Origin: Sediminibacillus massiliensis
GTDB taxonomy: Bacteria; Bacillota; Bacilli; Bacillales; Amphibacillaceae
Reading direction: 5' to 3'
Assembly: GCF_900156915.1 (NCBI RefSeq)
Contig: NZ_LT732535.1
Span: 1,203,823-1,267,822, forward strand
Length of the DNA stretch: 64,000 bases
Made by a program: the position numbers and the translations under genes. The notes under the pieces are model-generated. The model made no database searches and was not told the origin of the DNA. It was given only the letters and a program-made list of their open reading frames with translations. How positions within the stretch are numbered: position 1 is the first letter of the stretch; every line of letters starts with the position of its first letter. Shown piece by piece: positions 47,387 to 56,570 of this stretch.

Positions 47387-48220
47387 TTATAAACCTACTT
47401 GGTCTACAGCATAAGTTGCGACATCATTACTGAATCCTTCATACGTTAACTGTTCTATTAAACCACTTCTTGAAAATGCAGTGTAATCAAGATAGTCTTG
47501 GGCCATCTTTACCGCTTGTTCTTTCCAATCTACTTCGATTTTGTCCACTGCATAAGTAGCATCACTATTATCGAAACCTTCATATTCTAACTGCTCTATT
47601 AATCCACTTTTTGAAAATGCAGTATAATCAAGGTAATCTTCAGCCATTTTTACTGCTTGTTGTTGTGACATTGTTTCTGCCTCTGCCTTGGCTTTTGCTT
47701 CTTCTTCCGCCTTGGCTTTTGCTTCTTCCTCTGCCTTGGCTTTTGCTTCTTCTTCCGCCTTGGCTTTTGCTTCTTCTTCCGCCTTGGCTTTCTCTTCTTC
47801 TTCCGCCTTGGCTTTCTCTTCTTCTTCTGCCTTGGCTTTCTCTTCTTCTTCCGCCTTGGCTTTCTCTTCTTCTTCCGCCTTGGCTTTCTCTTCTTCTTCC
47901 GCCTTGGCTTTCTCTTCTTCTTCCGCCTTGGCTTTCTCTTCTTCTTCTGCCTTAGCTTTTTCTTCTTCTTCTGCCTTAGCTTTTTCCGTTTCTTCCTCTT
48001 GCTCTACTTGTTCACTATCAACAGCACTCTCGGTTGCGGGAGGAGTAGTTACTCCAAATAAAATGAAAAATACTACGGTCGAAATCCCAAAAACCATCGC
48101 TGCATATTTCCTGTTTCTTTTGGCTGCCGGAAACCACCTTAAAACTATACTGGGTTTTATCAAGCCGATCACAAATGCTAAAATAGATATAAGAACTAAT
48201 ATTAAAAATAAAGAATCCAT
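47387..48220 (-). CDS. Membrane protein with KAEEEE repeats and two Ltp-like domains
   Basis: 277 residues. Two membrane helices at the N-terminus (about 3-25 and 42-60). Residues about 75-180 are tandem AKAEEEEK octapeptides, a highly charged single helix. The C-terminus has two copies of the Ltp/PF07553 unit: VKMAEDYLDYTAFSKSGLIE and VKMAQDYLDYTAFSRSGLIE, each ending in A-TYAVD. Ltp of phage TP-J34 blocks DNA injection by other phages; in chromosomes this domain is found on surface proteins. No lipobox here; anchoring is by the helices. Confidence 0.8.
   Translation of the reverse strand: MDSLFLILVLISILAFVIGLIKPSIVLRWFPAAKRNRKYAAMVFGISTVVFFILFGVTTPPATESAVDSEQVEQEEETEKAKAEEEEKAKAEEEEKAKAEEEEKAKAEEEEKAKAEEEEKAKAEEEEKAKAEEEEKAKAEEEEKAKAEEEAKAKAEEEAKAKAEEEAKAKAEEEAKAKAEAETMSQQQAVKMAEDYLDYTAFSKSGLIEQLEYEGFDNSDATYAVDKIEVDWKEQAVKMAQDYLDYTAFSRSGLIEQLTYEGFSNDVATYAVDQVGL
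47680..48000 (-). repeat. Tandem 24-bp coding repeat
   Basis: About thirteen near-identical 24-base units (GCCTTGGCTTTCTCTTCTTC plus four bases on the plus strand) encode the AKAEEEEK octapeptide. Silent differences (TCC/TCT, TTGG/TTAG) group the units into blocks, as expected from slippage. The number may vary between strains. Long open frames on the plus strand here are artefacts of the repeat. Confidence 0.9.
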
Positions 48221-48739
48221 CTCTTTTTCCCTTTCTTAAGGTGATTACTTACAAAATCATTTGATGTTGGTCAGGGTACGAAAAAACATGTTATTTGGCA
48301 TCTTACTTCTCAGAAGCCGTTAAATTCCGTTATATCTTTCCACCTCCTATAAAAAGTTTATCTTCTCGTCAGTCTATATTCACTTTCACCAAAATATAGT
48401 TACAAACAACCCATCTATTGATTTATAATTTGACAGTTTTCACCTGAATTTTACAAAAAACAATATTAATTTTAACACAAGAAGCAATAATAAAGTAAAA
48501 AAATTAGAACAATTGAACTATTTTCTATTACTGAACAGCTCTTTTTTATCCACTTCTTTCTAACCCTATGCTAGAGTAATCCGATATATACCAAATAATA
48601 CCTTTTCCCCGGGTTAAATTTAATACTTCTCCATGTTACTTTCTTTTCTCCAAAAATCCATCCACGCTGTTACTCACTTTTTGCATTGTATTTCGCTACA
48701 AGCTGGTTTTTTTGCTTTATAAAATTCTATTTCAAACCA

Positions 48740-48768
48740 AAAAGGACCACTTTATAAAAAGTGGCCCC
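48740..48768 (-). terminator. Terminator 3' of the rRNA methyltransferase gene
   Basis: GGACCACTTT ataa AAAGTGGCCC, about 14 bases 3' of the stop. The rest of the 48221-48781 gap shows no gene on either strand. Confidence 0.65.
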
Positions 48769-48781
48769 CGAGTATTACCGA

Positions 48782-50278
48782 TTATTTGTCATTCTTCCAT
48801 ACTAACTCCGCTACCGTTTCCACATGCACCGTCTGCGGAAACATATCAACCGGCTGAATCCCTTTAACTTCATACCCGTTCTCGACCAAATAGTTCATAT
48901 CGCGAACCTGTGTCTCCGGATTACAGGACACATAAACGACCCGCTTCGGCTTAAGCTTCACCACACTAGACAAGAACGCTTTATCACTCCCGCTTCGTGG
49001 CGGATCCATGATTACTACATCCGCTTTCTCGCCGCGTGCTGCCATTTCGACCATGAATTCTCCGGCATCACCTTGATAGAAACGGGCATTATTCACGCCG
49101 TTGCGTTTGGAATTGCGGATTGCATCCCGTACAGCGTCCTTATTCTGTTCCACCCCGATGACCTTGCCTGCATTCTTGCTTGCAATCAGGCCAATCGTAC
49201 CGATCCCGCAATATGCATCAATAACGGTTTCCTTTCCGGTCAGCTCGGCCATTTCGATGGCTTTTGCGTATAACTTTTCCGTTTGGACCGGGTTGATCTG
49301 GTAGAAGGATTTAGCGGAAATATCGAATTTCAGTCCACAAAGTGTGTCTGTTATCGTCCCTTTGCCGAACAACACTTTTTCCTGATCGCCCAATACCATG
49401 CTTGTATCGCGGTTGTTCACGTTCATCAGGATGGTCGTAATCTCCGGGTGGGCCTTCCTGAGCGCTTTGACGAAATTATTCTTGCCCTTAAATACAGATG
49501 AAGCTACAACAAGCACGACCATGATCTCCCCGCTGACTTTGCCGACCTTTACCAGCACGTGACGCAGAAAGCCTTGTCCTGTATCCTCATTGTATGGCTG
49601 CATCTTAAAGGACTTCATCATGTCCTTAATGGTTTGCCAGATCTCGTCCGCTTTCGGGTCGTGAATGAGACACCGATCCATGGAGATTAGCTGATGACTA
49701 TTCTGGGCGTAAAGCCCGCCAATGATCTGCCTTTCATTATTCAGGCCAAATGTCGTATGGCTCTTGTTCCGGTAGTCATATGGACGGTCCATCGTTAAAA
49801 TGGGTTCCGGCTTGCCGAACGGTTTCATCAATTTATCGATCGTTTCCTGTTTGAAACGTTTTTGCGCCTGATCGTTCATATGCATCAGCTGGCATCCTCC
49901 GCATTCATAAAAATACGAGCATGCTGGCTTGATCCGGTTTTCAGACGGGGTGATGACTCGCTTCAGTTCTGCGTTAGCATATCTCCCGCTTGGGGACACA
50001 GATATCTCAGCCGTTTCGCCTGGCAGCAGATGCTCTATCTCCAACTGTTTTCCTTCCCACTGGACAATGCCCTTCCCCTCACTGGTCAGGCCGTTACAGG
50101 TTACCTTGACCGTGACAGATTTCTTGTTGTTCCGGCGCTTGTTTGATGACAACTGCTTACCTTGGGGTTTTTCGCCCTTACGCTTCGTTGCAGTCAATTG
50201 CTTTTTCCCGTATGGTTTATTTGATTTATTGCGTTTTGTTGCCGACTTTTTATATCCGCTGTTCTTACGTTTATTCAT
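48782..50278 (-). CDS. TrmA/RlmD-family 23S rRNA (uracil-5)-methyltransferase (RlmCD type)
   Basis: About 498 residues. A 60-residue basic Asn/Lys-rich leader precedes a TRAM domain (TCNGLTSEGKGIVQWEGKQLEIEHLLPGE). Four cysteines for an iron-sulfur cluster lie in CSYFYECGGCQLMHM and CLIH. The SAM site is DAYCGIGTIGL, the catalytic region MDPPRSGSDK and VYVSCNPETQVRD (nucleophile Cys). In Bacillus one such enzyme (RlmCD) methylates two 23S rRNA uridines. ATG 50278 follows AGGA. Confidence 0.92.
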   Translation of the reverse strand: MNKRKNSGYKKSATKRNKSNKPYGKKQLTATKRKGEKPQGKQLSSNKRRNNKKSVTVKVTCNGLTSEGKGIVQWEGKQLEIEHLLPGETAEISVSPSGRYANAELKRVITPSENRIKPACSYFYECGGCQLMHMNDQAQKRFKQETIDKLMKPFGKPEPILTMDRPYDYRNKSHTTFGLNNERQIIGGLYAQNSHQLISMDRCLIHDPKADEIWQTIKDMMKSFKMQPYNEDTGQGFLRHVLVKVGKVSGEIMVVLVVASSVFKGKNNFVKALRKAHPEITTILMNVNNRDTSMVLGDQEKVLFGKGTITDTLCGLKFDISAKSFYQINPVQTEKLYAKAIEMAELTGKETVIDAYCGIGTIGLIASKNAGKVIGVEQNKDAVRDAIRNSKRNGVNNARFYQGDAGEFMVEMAARGEKADVVIMDPPRSGSDKAFLSSVVKLKPKRVVYVSCNPETQVRDMNYLVENGYEVKGIQPVDMFPQTVHVETVAELVWKNDK

Positions 50279-50402
50279 AGGCACTTCCTATCCTTATCTT
50301 CTTTGACAACCCATTATATAATACCCAAAGACAGTAGTAAAACGCACGAGGAGAAAAAGACTGCCACCAAATGTTGGATGGACAGTCCTTCTTTTCTATT
50401 GC

Positions 50403-51413
50403 TTATTGAACTAGATCGATAACAATAGGGTCAAGTTCAATTTCGGTATGACCTTTTCCATAATTAAGACTGGCAATTTGAGTTGGCTGAATGATCAGTT
50501 TACTGGCTCCTTCTTTAATGGTGCCGAAGTCGCTTGTTCCGTTGTATGTTTTGAAATCGTTACTTGTCTGTCCGCCACCACTCGTTCCACTCATATACAC
50601 ATTACCGATGTCATCTTTTACAGTGAAGACAGGTGTCACACTTTCCCACTTTTGCAGAAGTTCATCTGTGACAGCTTGTTCATAGCTGATAACAGTTGAT
50701 ACATCAGTAAACTCAATAGATTGAAGTGTAAAACTTACATTCTCATTCTTTACCGTTTTATTTAATAATTTTATATCGCCTTCTAAACGACTGAGCGAGA
50801 AATCAAATGACCAATCCCCTTCCAATGACAGCTCATCCGAAGTGCTGGTAAATAGTTCAGGATTCCAAGTGATATCTACCTTTTCAGGATATTCTTCCTC
50901 TTTGAAATGTGGAGTGATAGATGCCAATCCTACGTACCGATTGTCACTGATTTTTGTAATCTTTTCACTGCCTCCACTTCCAGATGCCCCAACGACGTCA
51001 AACCAATTCTTCGCATAGATATCAAGTGGTTGCTTCATTTCTTGTTCTGTTTCGATTGCAAATGAAATCGTAATATTCGTTCCGTCATATACCGCATCGT
51101 CTATCATGACAGTGGTTCCATTGCTGGTCTGTGAAAGGCCGATGTCAGTTGAAAAGGTTTCAAAGTTTTTGTAGTCATCATTAAAAAAACGGATGACATT
51201 GTCCATAAATGGAATTTGTGATGAAAGAGATGGAAAGGCAAAAGCGGCTGAAGTAGTTGTTAATGCTAAAATCATCACTGCCACTATCAACGGCTTCATA
51301 TAACTTCTTTTTCGCTGCTCTGCTTTCGCTTTTTTCACACCCAATTTGGACCTTTCATGTAATTCTTTTGGAATCTCTATTTTTTGCATCTCTTCATTAA
51401 TTTTGTTGTTCAC
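50403..51413 (-). CDS. DUF4179 anti-sigma-type membrane protein
   Basis: About 336 residues. GTG 51413 has GGGAGG at 9 bases and is preferred over starts at 51422/51419. Cytoplasmic N-terminus, one helix (MKPLIVAVMILALTTTSAAFAF, about 40-60), then the DUF4179 outer domain (FSTDIGLSQTSNGTTVMIDDAVYDGTNITISF). Overlap with the sigma gene upstream indicates a sigma/anti-sigma pair. Membrane-anchored sequestration of the sigma factor is inference from known DUF4179 pairs. Confidence 0.87.
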   Translation of the reverse strand: MNNKINEEMQKIEIPKELHERSKLGVKKAKAEQRKRSYMKPLIVAVMILALTTTSAAFAFPSLSSQIPFMDNVIRFFNDDYKNFETFSTDIGLSQTSNGTTVMIDDAVYDGTNITISFAIETEQEMKQPLDIYAKNWFDVVGASGSGGSEKITKISDNRYVGLASITPHFKEEEYPEKVDITWNPELFTSTSDELSLEGDWSFDFSLSRLEGDIKLLNKTVKNENVSFTLQSIEFTDVSTVISYEQAVTDELLQKWESVTPVFTVKDDIGNVYMSGTSGGGQTSNDFKTYNGTSDFGTIKEGASKLIIQPTQIASLNYGKGHTEIELDPIVIDLVQ

Positions 51414-51924
51414 AAACATCACCCTCCCTTACCTGTTTACGAAGCTTTTTCAATGAACGATAAAGGACCGATTTTGCCGTACCGAGTGGTATTTCCAATA
51501 GCTCGGAAATTTCTTTGAATGTAAAATCATGATAAAACCGCAGCAAAACAATACTTTTTTCGTCCTCTTCCAAGGTTTCCAGCAAGTCTTGTATGGATAT
51601 AGATAGAGGAATATTTTCATCATCCGTTCCTAAATACTCCTCATATTCCGGTTTTAAATGGACGACTTTTTTATTTTTCCTGACTACATTCGTTGCACAA
51701 TTCATCGTAATTTTCATTAACCACGTTTTAAAATACGCTGGCTCTCTCAATGTATCGATTTTTTTGTATGATTGATAGGCTACGTCTTGAACGACATCTA
51801 AAGCATCGTCTTTATTTTTCACATATACAAATGCCATTCGATAAATGTCTTGTTCAAATTGCTGGAAAAGTTTCAGAAAGGCTTTGTCATTTCCTCTTTG
51901 AGCTTTTTTTACTAATTTAATGAT
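51397..51924 (-). CDS. ECF-type RNA polymerase sigma factor, probable AUC start
   Basis: With canonical starts only, translation would begin at ATG 51837 and lack the beginning of region 2. The same frame continues upstream for 29 codons with clear sigma-2 text (IKLVKKAQRGNDKAFLKLFQQFEQDIYR) to a TGA at 51931. The codon placed 9 bases after AAGGGG and at the expected Met position is ATC (51922-51924). Sigma-4 is KSIVLLRFYHDFTFKEISELLEIPLGTAKSVLYRSLKKLRK. Total about 175 residues, normal for ECF/SigV-like factors. Either AUC initiates or the start codon is mutated. Confidence 0.82.
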   Translation of the reverse strand: MIKLVKKAQRGNDKAFLKLFQQFEQDIYRMAFVYVKNKDDALDVVQDVAYQSYKKIDTLREPAYFKTWLMKITMNCATNVVRKNKKVVHLKPEYEEYLGTDDENIPLSISIQDLLETLEEDEKSIVLLRFYHDFTFKEISELLEIPLGTAKSVLYRSLKKLRKQVREGDVCEQQN

Positions 51925-52001
51925 TGGAATTCACCCCTTCTTTTTTTACCTTACACTTATTAGACAATCCAAAGTCAAATTCGGCTTGAATTTTTTCATA
52001 A

Positions 52002-52029
52002 AAAAAATCGTCCGGGATCCGGACGATTA
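52002..52029 (-). terminator. Terminator of the TerC gene
   Basis: On the minus strand AATCGTCC ggatccc GGACGATT followed by TTTTTTT, 20 bases 3' of the terC stop. Confidence 0.92.
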
Positions 52030-52048
52030 CATGTTTTTCTATTCGATG

Positions 52049-52810
52049 TTAACTATGGACTTTCTCACGGGGGGCAAACCATCCTATTAAAGCAATAGCA
52101 ACGAGAACGCCATAGAATGTGAGGGTCCAAACGGTGCTGTGAGGGAAATGGTGGTCGAGTATCCCAATATCCTTATGGGCAAGGGTGATGACCGCCAGCT
52201 TCACTCCTACCCAAGCTACGATCGTGTAGGCTGTTGTTTCTAAGCTCGGGCGCTTTTCAAGCAAATGTATAAACCAGCTTGCAGCATATTTAATCAAAAC
52301 AAGGCCAGCAATACTGCCTAGTAAAATGATAATGAATTTCCCGCCATCCATTCCGCCAAAATTTCCTAGTGGAGAATTTGGAAGAGCAAGGGCAAGAGCG
52401 ACAGCAGCGAGAATAGAATCAATCGCAAAAGCAAGGTCGGCTATAGCAATCTTACCTGTGGTCGGCCAAAACCCTTTGCCAGCAGCTTTTGCTTCCTCTT
52501 CCTTGTGCACGTTCTCGTTTTCCTTTCCGAAACGCGCCTCTACCACATGTCTTATACCCAAATAGAGAAGGTATGCAGCACCGATAGCCTGTATCTGCCA
52601 AACATTTGCAATGAAAGAAATAGCAAAAAGAGCCACGAATCGTAAACCAAAGGCCATCAATATTCCATATCTGATCGCTTTTTCCTTTTCTTCTTCTGGT
52701 AAGTGCTTGGCGATAACAGCCATAACAAGCGCATTATCGGCCGATAATAAACCTTCCAGACCAATCAAAATTAATAACGTCCATCCGTATTCCAACCATA
52801 TTGACTCCAA
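52049..52810 (-). CDS. TerC-family membrane protein
   Basis: 253 residues, seven or eight helices. GLEGLLSADNALVMAVIAKHLP and ADLAFAIDSILAAVALA carry the paired acidic metal-binding residues of TerC proteins. In Bacillus, TerC homologues export manganese to exoenzymes. TTG 52810 follows AGAGG. I looked for a yybP-ykoY manganese riboswitch in the 390-base upstream gap and did not see its conserved blocks. Confidence 0.9.
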   Translation of the reverse strand: MESIWLEYGWTLLILIGLEGLLSADNALVMAVIAKHLPEEEKEKAIRYGILMAFGLRFVALFAISFIANVWQIQAIGAAYLLYLGIRHVVEARFGKENENVHKEEEAKAAGKGFWPTTGKIAIADLAFAIDSILAAVALALALPNSPLGNFGGMDGGKFIIILLGSIAGLVLIKYAASWFIHLLEKRPSLETTAYTIVAWVGVKLAVITLAHKDIGILDHHFPHSTVWTLTFYGVLVAIALIGWFAPREKVHS

Positions 52811-53080
52811 AACAATACCTCTTTCTAAGGGTAACTAGTAATTATTCATCATCCAAGTGAACTCACAGGAAAAGGTACACCTCGGTTTCAGAATTTTACT
52901 AGTCTACTTTCGAATATATTTTTTTGTTAACTATATTGTTACACTTGATGATAAAATTTTCAATTCTCATTACTCGGTGCTTTATTTTGCAATTTTCCAA
53001 TAACCCGCTTACTGTTCTCTTATGATGTCCGGACATCTCGTAATGAAGTCTTTAATTATCTGGCCAAAACATTAACAAGA

Positions 53081-53141
53081 GGGCAATTCTTTTGTTTCAG
53101 AATTGCCCCCGTTAGCGGAAGACTCGATATTGAGACATTTT
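53081..53141 (-). repeat. Cassette repeat copy 1 with hairpin
   Basis: Minus strand: TGTCTCAATATCGAGTCTTC, then CGCTAACGGGGGC, then the stem AATTCTGAAA / AGAATTGCCC. It lies 62 bases 3' of the alpha/beta hydrolase stop. GGGGGC begins the hairpin that can terminate transcription. Confidence 0.8.
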
Positions 53142-53202
53142 GAACTTGAATGTACCTGTTCCCCCCCTTCGCTTAATGTGAAACTTTTTCAAAGGAAAAC
53201 CT

Positions 53203-53757
53203 TCATCGAGTAGACTCAATATCATGAACAAGTTCAGGCAAATCATCCTGAAATAAATGTCCATAATTCTCAAAGACCCTAGTCTTCGCATGTGGTAGCT
53301 TATACGCGTAGTACTCGAAATGACTAAAAGGAACAACTTCATCATTACGGCTTTGATAAAGATAGATTTGGGAGATTTGTGGAACTCTTAAAGCAAAATC
53401 ATTCGAGAGTTCAAATTCTTGGTTTAACCACTCTTTATCCAGGCCCCAGTATGGCGATCCCATCACAAATAAGCCAGAGATAGATAAGTCACAAGCTTCT
53501 TCCGAAAGATATTTTAAAAGGACTGAGCCACCCAGTGAATGACCAATCAGAACAACGTTACCCTTCAACTCAGAAAGTTTCTTCTTTAGTATAGCCTTCC
53601 AAGCAGCATAACTCGGGTTTTCAGGATTTGGCATGGCTGGAGAGGAAAAATGGTAATCCTTACTTAATGAATTTTGTAAATAGGCAATTAGATGACTACT
53701 TCCTCGCTTTCCTTTCTGAGGACCTGCACTGTGAATAAACAATACTTGCTTCTTCAA
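53203..53757 (-). CDS. Alpha/beta hydrolase (RBBP9/YdeN-like)
   Basis: 184 residues, complete. Nucleophile elbow GHSLGGS, acid in RNDEVVPF, His in NYGHLFQDD. VLFIHSAGPQKGKRGSSHLI is the strand 1 oxyanion region. Small serine hydrolase, substrate unknown. It is followed by a cassette repeat and preceded by an unreadable remnant, so it may be a mobile single-gene cassette. Confidence 0.85.
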   Translation of the reverse strand: MKKQVLFIHSAGPQKGKRGSSHLIAYLQNSLSKDYHFSSPAMPNPENPSYAAWKAILKKKLSELKGNVVLIGHSLGGSVLLKYLSEEACDLSISGLFVMGSPYWGLDKEWLNQEFELSNDFALRVPQISQIYLYQSRNDEVVPFSHFEYYAYKLPHAKTRVFENYGHLFQDDLPELVHDIESTR

Positions 53758-53789
53758 TTAATAACCTCCTTTTGAGTGAGAGTTCTATT

Positions 53790-54020
53790 ATGAAATGGGA
53801 AATTGAAAGTTGATTAACAAATTTAGCTTTTGCCTCTTTTATAAGAATTCCTTCAAACCATGAGGAATTGGCACATAACGTTTTCGCCACAATCTGCTTC
53901 CCTATATCTTCTCCTGGTGACCACGGGCAGTTATACAACGTACTCACTTTCATCAAGTACTTTCACAATTTGGTCTGTTTCAATTTTTACTTCATTAAAG
54001 GGTTTTCATAAAATCTCACT
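53790..54020 (-). pseudogene. Unidentified decayed gene between hydrolase and VOC genes
   Basis: The minus strand shows two overlapping protein-like pieces in different frames: PFNEVKIETDQIVKVLDESEY (about 54010-53935), and STLYNCPWSPGEDIGKQIV with KTLCANSSWFEGI after it (about 53945-53850). They look like one frameshifted gene end, but I cannot name the family. Confidence 0.35.
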
Positions 54021-54023
54021 TAC

Positions 54024-54476
54024 TTATTTGTTACCGAGTTGTTCCGCCAAACCGATTAGAATTCCTTCAGTTCCACGAATGTAGCAGAGCCGATACGAGT
54101 CCTCGAACTGAACCACTTCACCAACAAGCTGAGCACCATACTTAGTGAGCCTGGATACCATTTCGTCAATGTCTTCAACGGTGAACATGACGCGTTGATA
54201 ACCGAGGGCGTTTACAGGAGCATTCCGGTGATCTGATATAGTAGGTGGGGTGAAAAATCGCGAAAGTTCAATTCGGCTGTGTCCATCTGGGGTAACCATC
54301 ATAGCAATCTCCACGCACTGAGAAACCAATCCGGTTACGCGACCAGCCCATTCACCTTTGACAGTGGCTCGCCCTTCGAGTTTCAAGCCAATCTCCTCAA
54401 AGAAAGCGATTGCGTTATCAAGGGAGTCTACTACAATCCCGAGATTGTCCATTCTTAGTAATTTGTTATTCGCCAT
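54024..54476 (-). CDS. VOC (glyoxalase/bleomycin-resistance) superfamily protein
   Basis: 150 residues, two beta-alpha-beta-beta-beta modules: LRMDNLGIVVDSLDNAIAFFEEIGLKL and YQRVMFTVEDIDEMVSRLTKYGAQLVGE, ending YIRGTEGILIGLAEQLG. Candidate metal ligands are at the strand ends (Glu in GTEGILIGLAE). Function could be isomerase, dioxygenase or resistance protein. Good GGAGATAT site. Located 110 bases after a cassette repeat. Confidence 0.87.
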   Translation of the reverse strand: MANNKLLRMDNLGIVVDSLDNAIAFFEEIGLKLEGRATVKGEWAGRVTGLVSQCVEIAMMVTPDGHSRIELSRFFTPPTISDHRNAPVNALGYQRVMFTVEDIDEMVSRLTKYGAQLVGEVVQFEDSYRLCYIRGTEGILIGLAEQLGNK

Positions 54477-54583
54477 AGTTATATCTCCTTATGTGCAAAA
54501 TTATTAATCTGAGTTATCTTCATGAAGTATTCTATTGAAAAGTTACAAATTCCTTTCAAACAGAAAGCAACTTGATGTTTCAG

Positions 54584-54624
54584 AATAGCCCCGGTTAGTT
54601 GAAGACTCAAAAACTGGATGTCTT
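54584..54624 (-). repeat. Cassette repeat copy 2
   Basis: Minus strand: GACATCCAGTTTTTGAGTCTTC, split here as GACATCCAGTTT and TTGAGTCTTC, then AACTAACCGGGGC. It touches the stop codon of the NUDIX remnant (54625). Confidence 0.75.
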
Positions 54625-54897
54625 CTATTTCTTGTGCATCACATATAGAGATCCAATGTATTTAACATTATTTCTCTCGTAAAATGGAATTAGATTTTTA
54701 GGCATTAGTTGGTTTGCGGTATTTATATCTCTCCACTTAATTTCATCATCTTCTACGACTTCGCTTTGTAAGTAATGAACAGAGCATGATTGGCCCTTTT
54801 TTCCAAGAATGCTTCAACTACAGCAACTGTGTTTTCAGTTTTAATTGTTAAATTTGTTTCTTCCTTACTTTCTCGCATTGCTGCTTGTTCAATGTAT
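54625..54897 (-). pseudogene. NUDIX hydrolase remnant
   Basis: Minus strand reads EQAAMRESKEETNLTIKTEN, the second half of the Nudix box (AxRExxEE), then TVAVVEAFLEKRANHALFIT, a frameshift near 54780, and KWRDINTANQLMPKNLIPFY to VMHKK-stop. The N-terminal third including the GX5E part is gone. It ends exactly at cassette repeat copy 2. Confidence 0.8.
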
Positions 54898-55142
54898 CAC
54901 TTTTTTTACAAATTCTGACTATGACAATTATAAGGGTGAAACAAAACGCTTACTGAAGGATTTTGTATATTTTTGGATAAAAAACCCAATTTAAATTTTA
55001 TAGATGTATAATAAATATACATTTTATAAAGATTAGAGGGACTAGAGAGGATATATGAACAGTATTTGAAAGCTCTTAAAAAGTGTCCAATACTTATAAT
55101 ATTATGTAAGAAACACAATAATTTCAATAAGAAGGTGCTCTT

Positions 55143-55292
55143 ATGAAGAACCCAAAAAATTCATTTACTTTTTTAGATCCGGAATGGGTCCAGTTAATGG
55201 GAGAAGCAAAGAAACTTGGGCTGACCGTATCGGATATTCGCTCGTATTTTGACTATCATAAAAATGAATCAGCAAAAGGTGAATTAAAATAA
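55143..55292 (+). CDS. SinI-like antirepressor
   Basis: 49 residues, too short for most gene finders. DPEWVQLMGEAKKLGLTVSDIRSYF is the SinI/SinR dimerisation helix pair. SinI binds SinR and frees biofilm genes. AGAAGG lies 9 bases before the ATG, and a terminator follows. No sinR is adjacent, so it is an orphan partner. Confidence 0.85.
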   Translation: MKNPKNSFTFLDPEWVQLMGEAKKLGLTVSDIRSYFDYHKNESAKGELK

Positions 55293-55329
55293 TTACATAT
55301 TATAAAGTATGAGTACAGATCAGACATAA

Positions 55330-55360
55330 TTGAAAGCTTATTGGCTTTCTTTTTTTAAGC
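55330..55360 (+). terminator. Terminator of the sinI-like gene
   Basis: GAAAGC ttattg GCTTTC followed by TTTTTTT. Confidence 0.88.
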
Positions 55361-55562
55361 CAGATTAAATAAGTACCAGCGTTTTTCAGTATTCATTTAT
55401 GTTTCATTTCAGCGGTAATCCAATAGACCAAGTAGTTTCACTTGGACATACATCTAGCAAGAAATAAGTAAATCCAATAAGGTAAATAGATACCCGTTCT
55501 TTTAAAACTACAATAAGTCCAAAATAACAATGTGTTGAAGAAATTATAAAAATCTTAGATTA

Positions 55563-55760
55563 CTACACCTTAAAAGCTTCCTTTTTATACTTTCGATTTT
55601 TACATATAAAAGATGCAGTAATAGCTTGTCTATTATTTTTTTGCTTTTCGTATTTTTCAATTTTCACTTCACAAAGGATGGTATCTCTCGTGAATACAGG
55701 ACGTAAAAACTCAAAACTCATCGTACAAGCCAATACCTTATGATCTCGATTTCCTCCTTG
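55563..55760 (-). pseudogene. Hotdog-fold (MaoC/thioesterase-like) C-terminal remnant
   Basis: The minus strand is open up to TAG 55563-55565 and reads DHKVLACTMSFEFLRPVFTR followed by DTILCEVKIEKYEK and ITASFICKN. This is the central strand region of MaoC-type or acyl-thioesterase hotdog proteins. The N-terminal half and a start are missing. The rest of 55293-56036 shows no intact gene. Confidence 0.6.
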
Positions 55761-56036
55761 TTGGCAGAGTAGTATGCTTTAAAGCCCAATAATCGCCTCA
55801 GCAACACCTCTTCAGTTTATCTTTTCCTGACGAGACATCGAAAACTTTAGATAGGTATTTCCTACCGTTCTGAGAAAAAACTCAAATATTCCTTGACGGG
55901 AATATTCCTTATAAGGAATAATTAATTCAACACCAGGGAGCGACATAGATTAAAGTGAAAAAACTAGGAGGTGATCCATAATGTAACACCATACACTATG
56001 TATGAAAAATAAAAATATGTTAGGAGAAATCTCATC

Positions 56037-56291
56037 ATGAACGTACAAACATTTAGTGCACTGGCAGAACCCAACCGTCTTGCTATAGTCGACCTTCTAC
56101 TTGACGAACCTCTTCCAGTAGGGGAGATTGCGGGGAAGTTAAACCTAAACCAGCCCCAAACTTCAAAACACCTTCGCGTTTTGAGCGAAGCTGGTCTTGT
56201 TGAGGTTCAGCCGCTAGCTAATCGTCGGATATATAAGCTAAGACCAGAACCACTTCAAGAGATGGATAAGTGGCTTGACTCCTACCGTTAA
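56037..56291 (+). pseudogene. ArsR-family HTH regulator, C-terminus frameshifted
   Basis: 84 residues: FSALAEPNRLAIVDLLLDEP, then VGEIAGKLNLNQPQTSKHLRVLSEAGLVEVQ is a full winged HTH. It stops at WLDSYR. One missing base at 56289 hides the usual ending: the next frame continues MWESRMDWLEGYLNGYKG, so the original protein was over 100 residues. The DNA-binding part may still work. First gene of an ArsR, SRPBCC, PhnB-like unit, an arrangement known from many Bacillales. Confidence 0.82.
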
Positions 56292-56570
56292 TGTGGGAAT
56301 CGCGGATGGATTGGTTGGAAGGTTATCTCAATGGTTACAAAGGAAAAAACATTGAATTGTTGATTAGGCAACGAAAACACAAAAAAATCTCGCAGGGTCC
56401 CCCCTATAACATAAATGGAGAGACTCACAAGTAAAAATATCAAGTTTTGAGACACAATAGTCATCCTTTCCCTAAGAGTATAGTAACTTTGACGATGATG
56501 AAGATAATGACTTTGCTGTACAGGTAAAGAACTAAATGGAAAGTTTTTTCATTTCGAAGGAGGGATTAAA

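Noticed and set aside
47680-48000. CRISPR-like array
   Set aside because: The repeat is a continuous 24-bp tandem without spacers and lies in a coding frame.
47611-48239. Long plus-strand open frames over the KAEEEE repeat
   Set aside because: They are low-complexity Leu/Pro or Ala/Ser mirror frames of the 24-bp repeat and have no ribosome site. The minus-strand frame carries real domains.
52811-52960. Possible yybP-ykoY manganese riboswitch before terC
   Set aside because: The conserved blocks of that aptamer are not visible.
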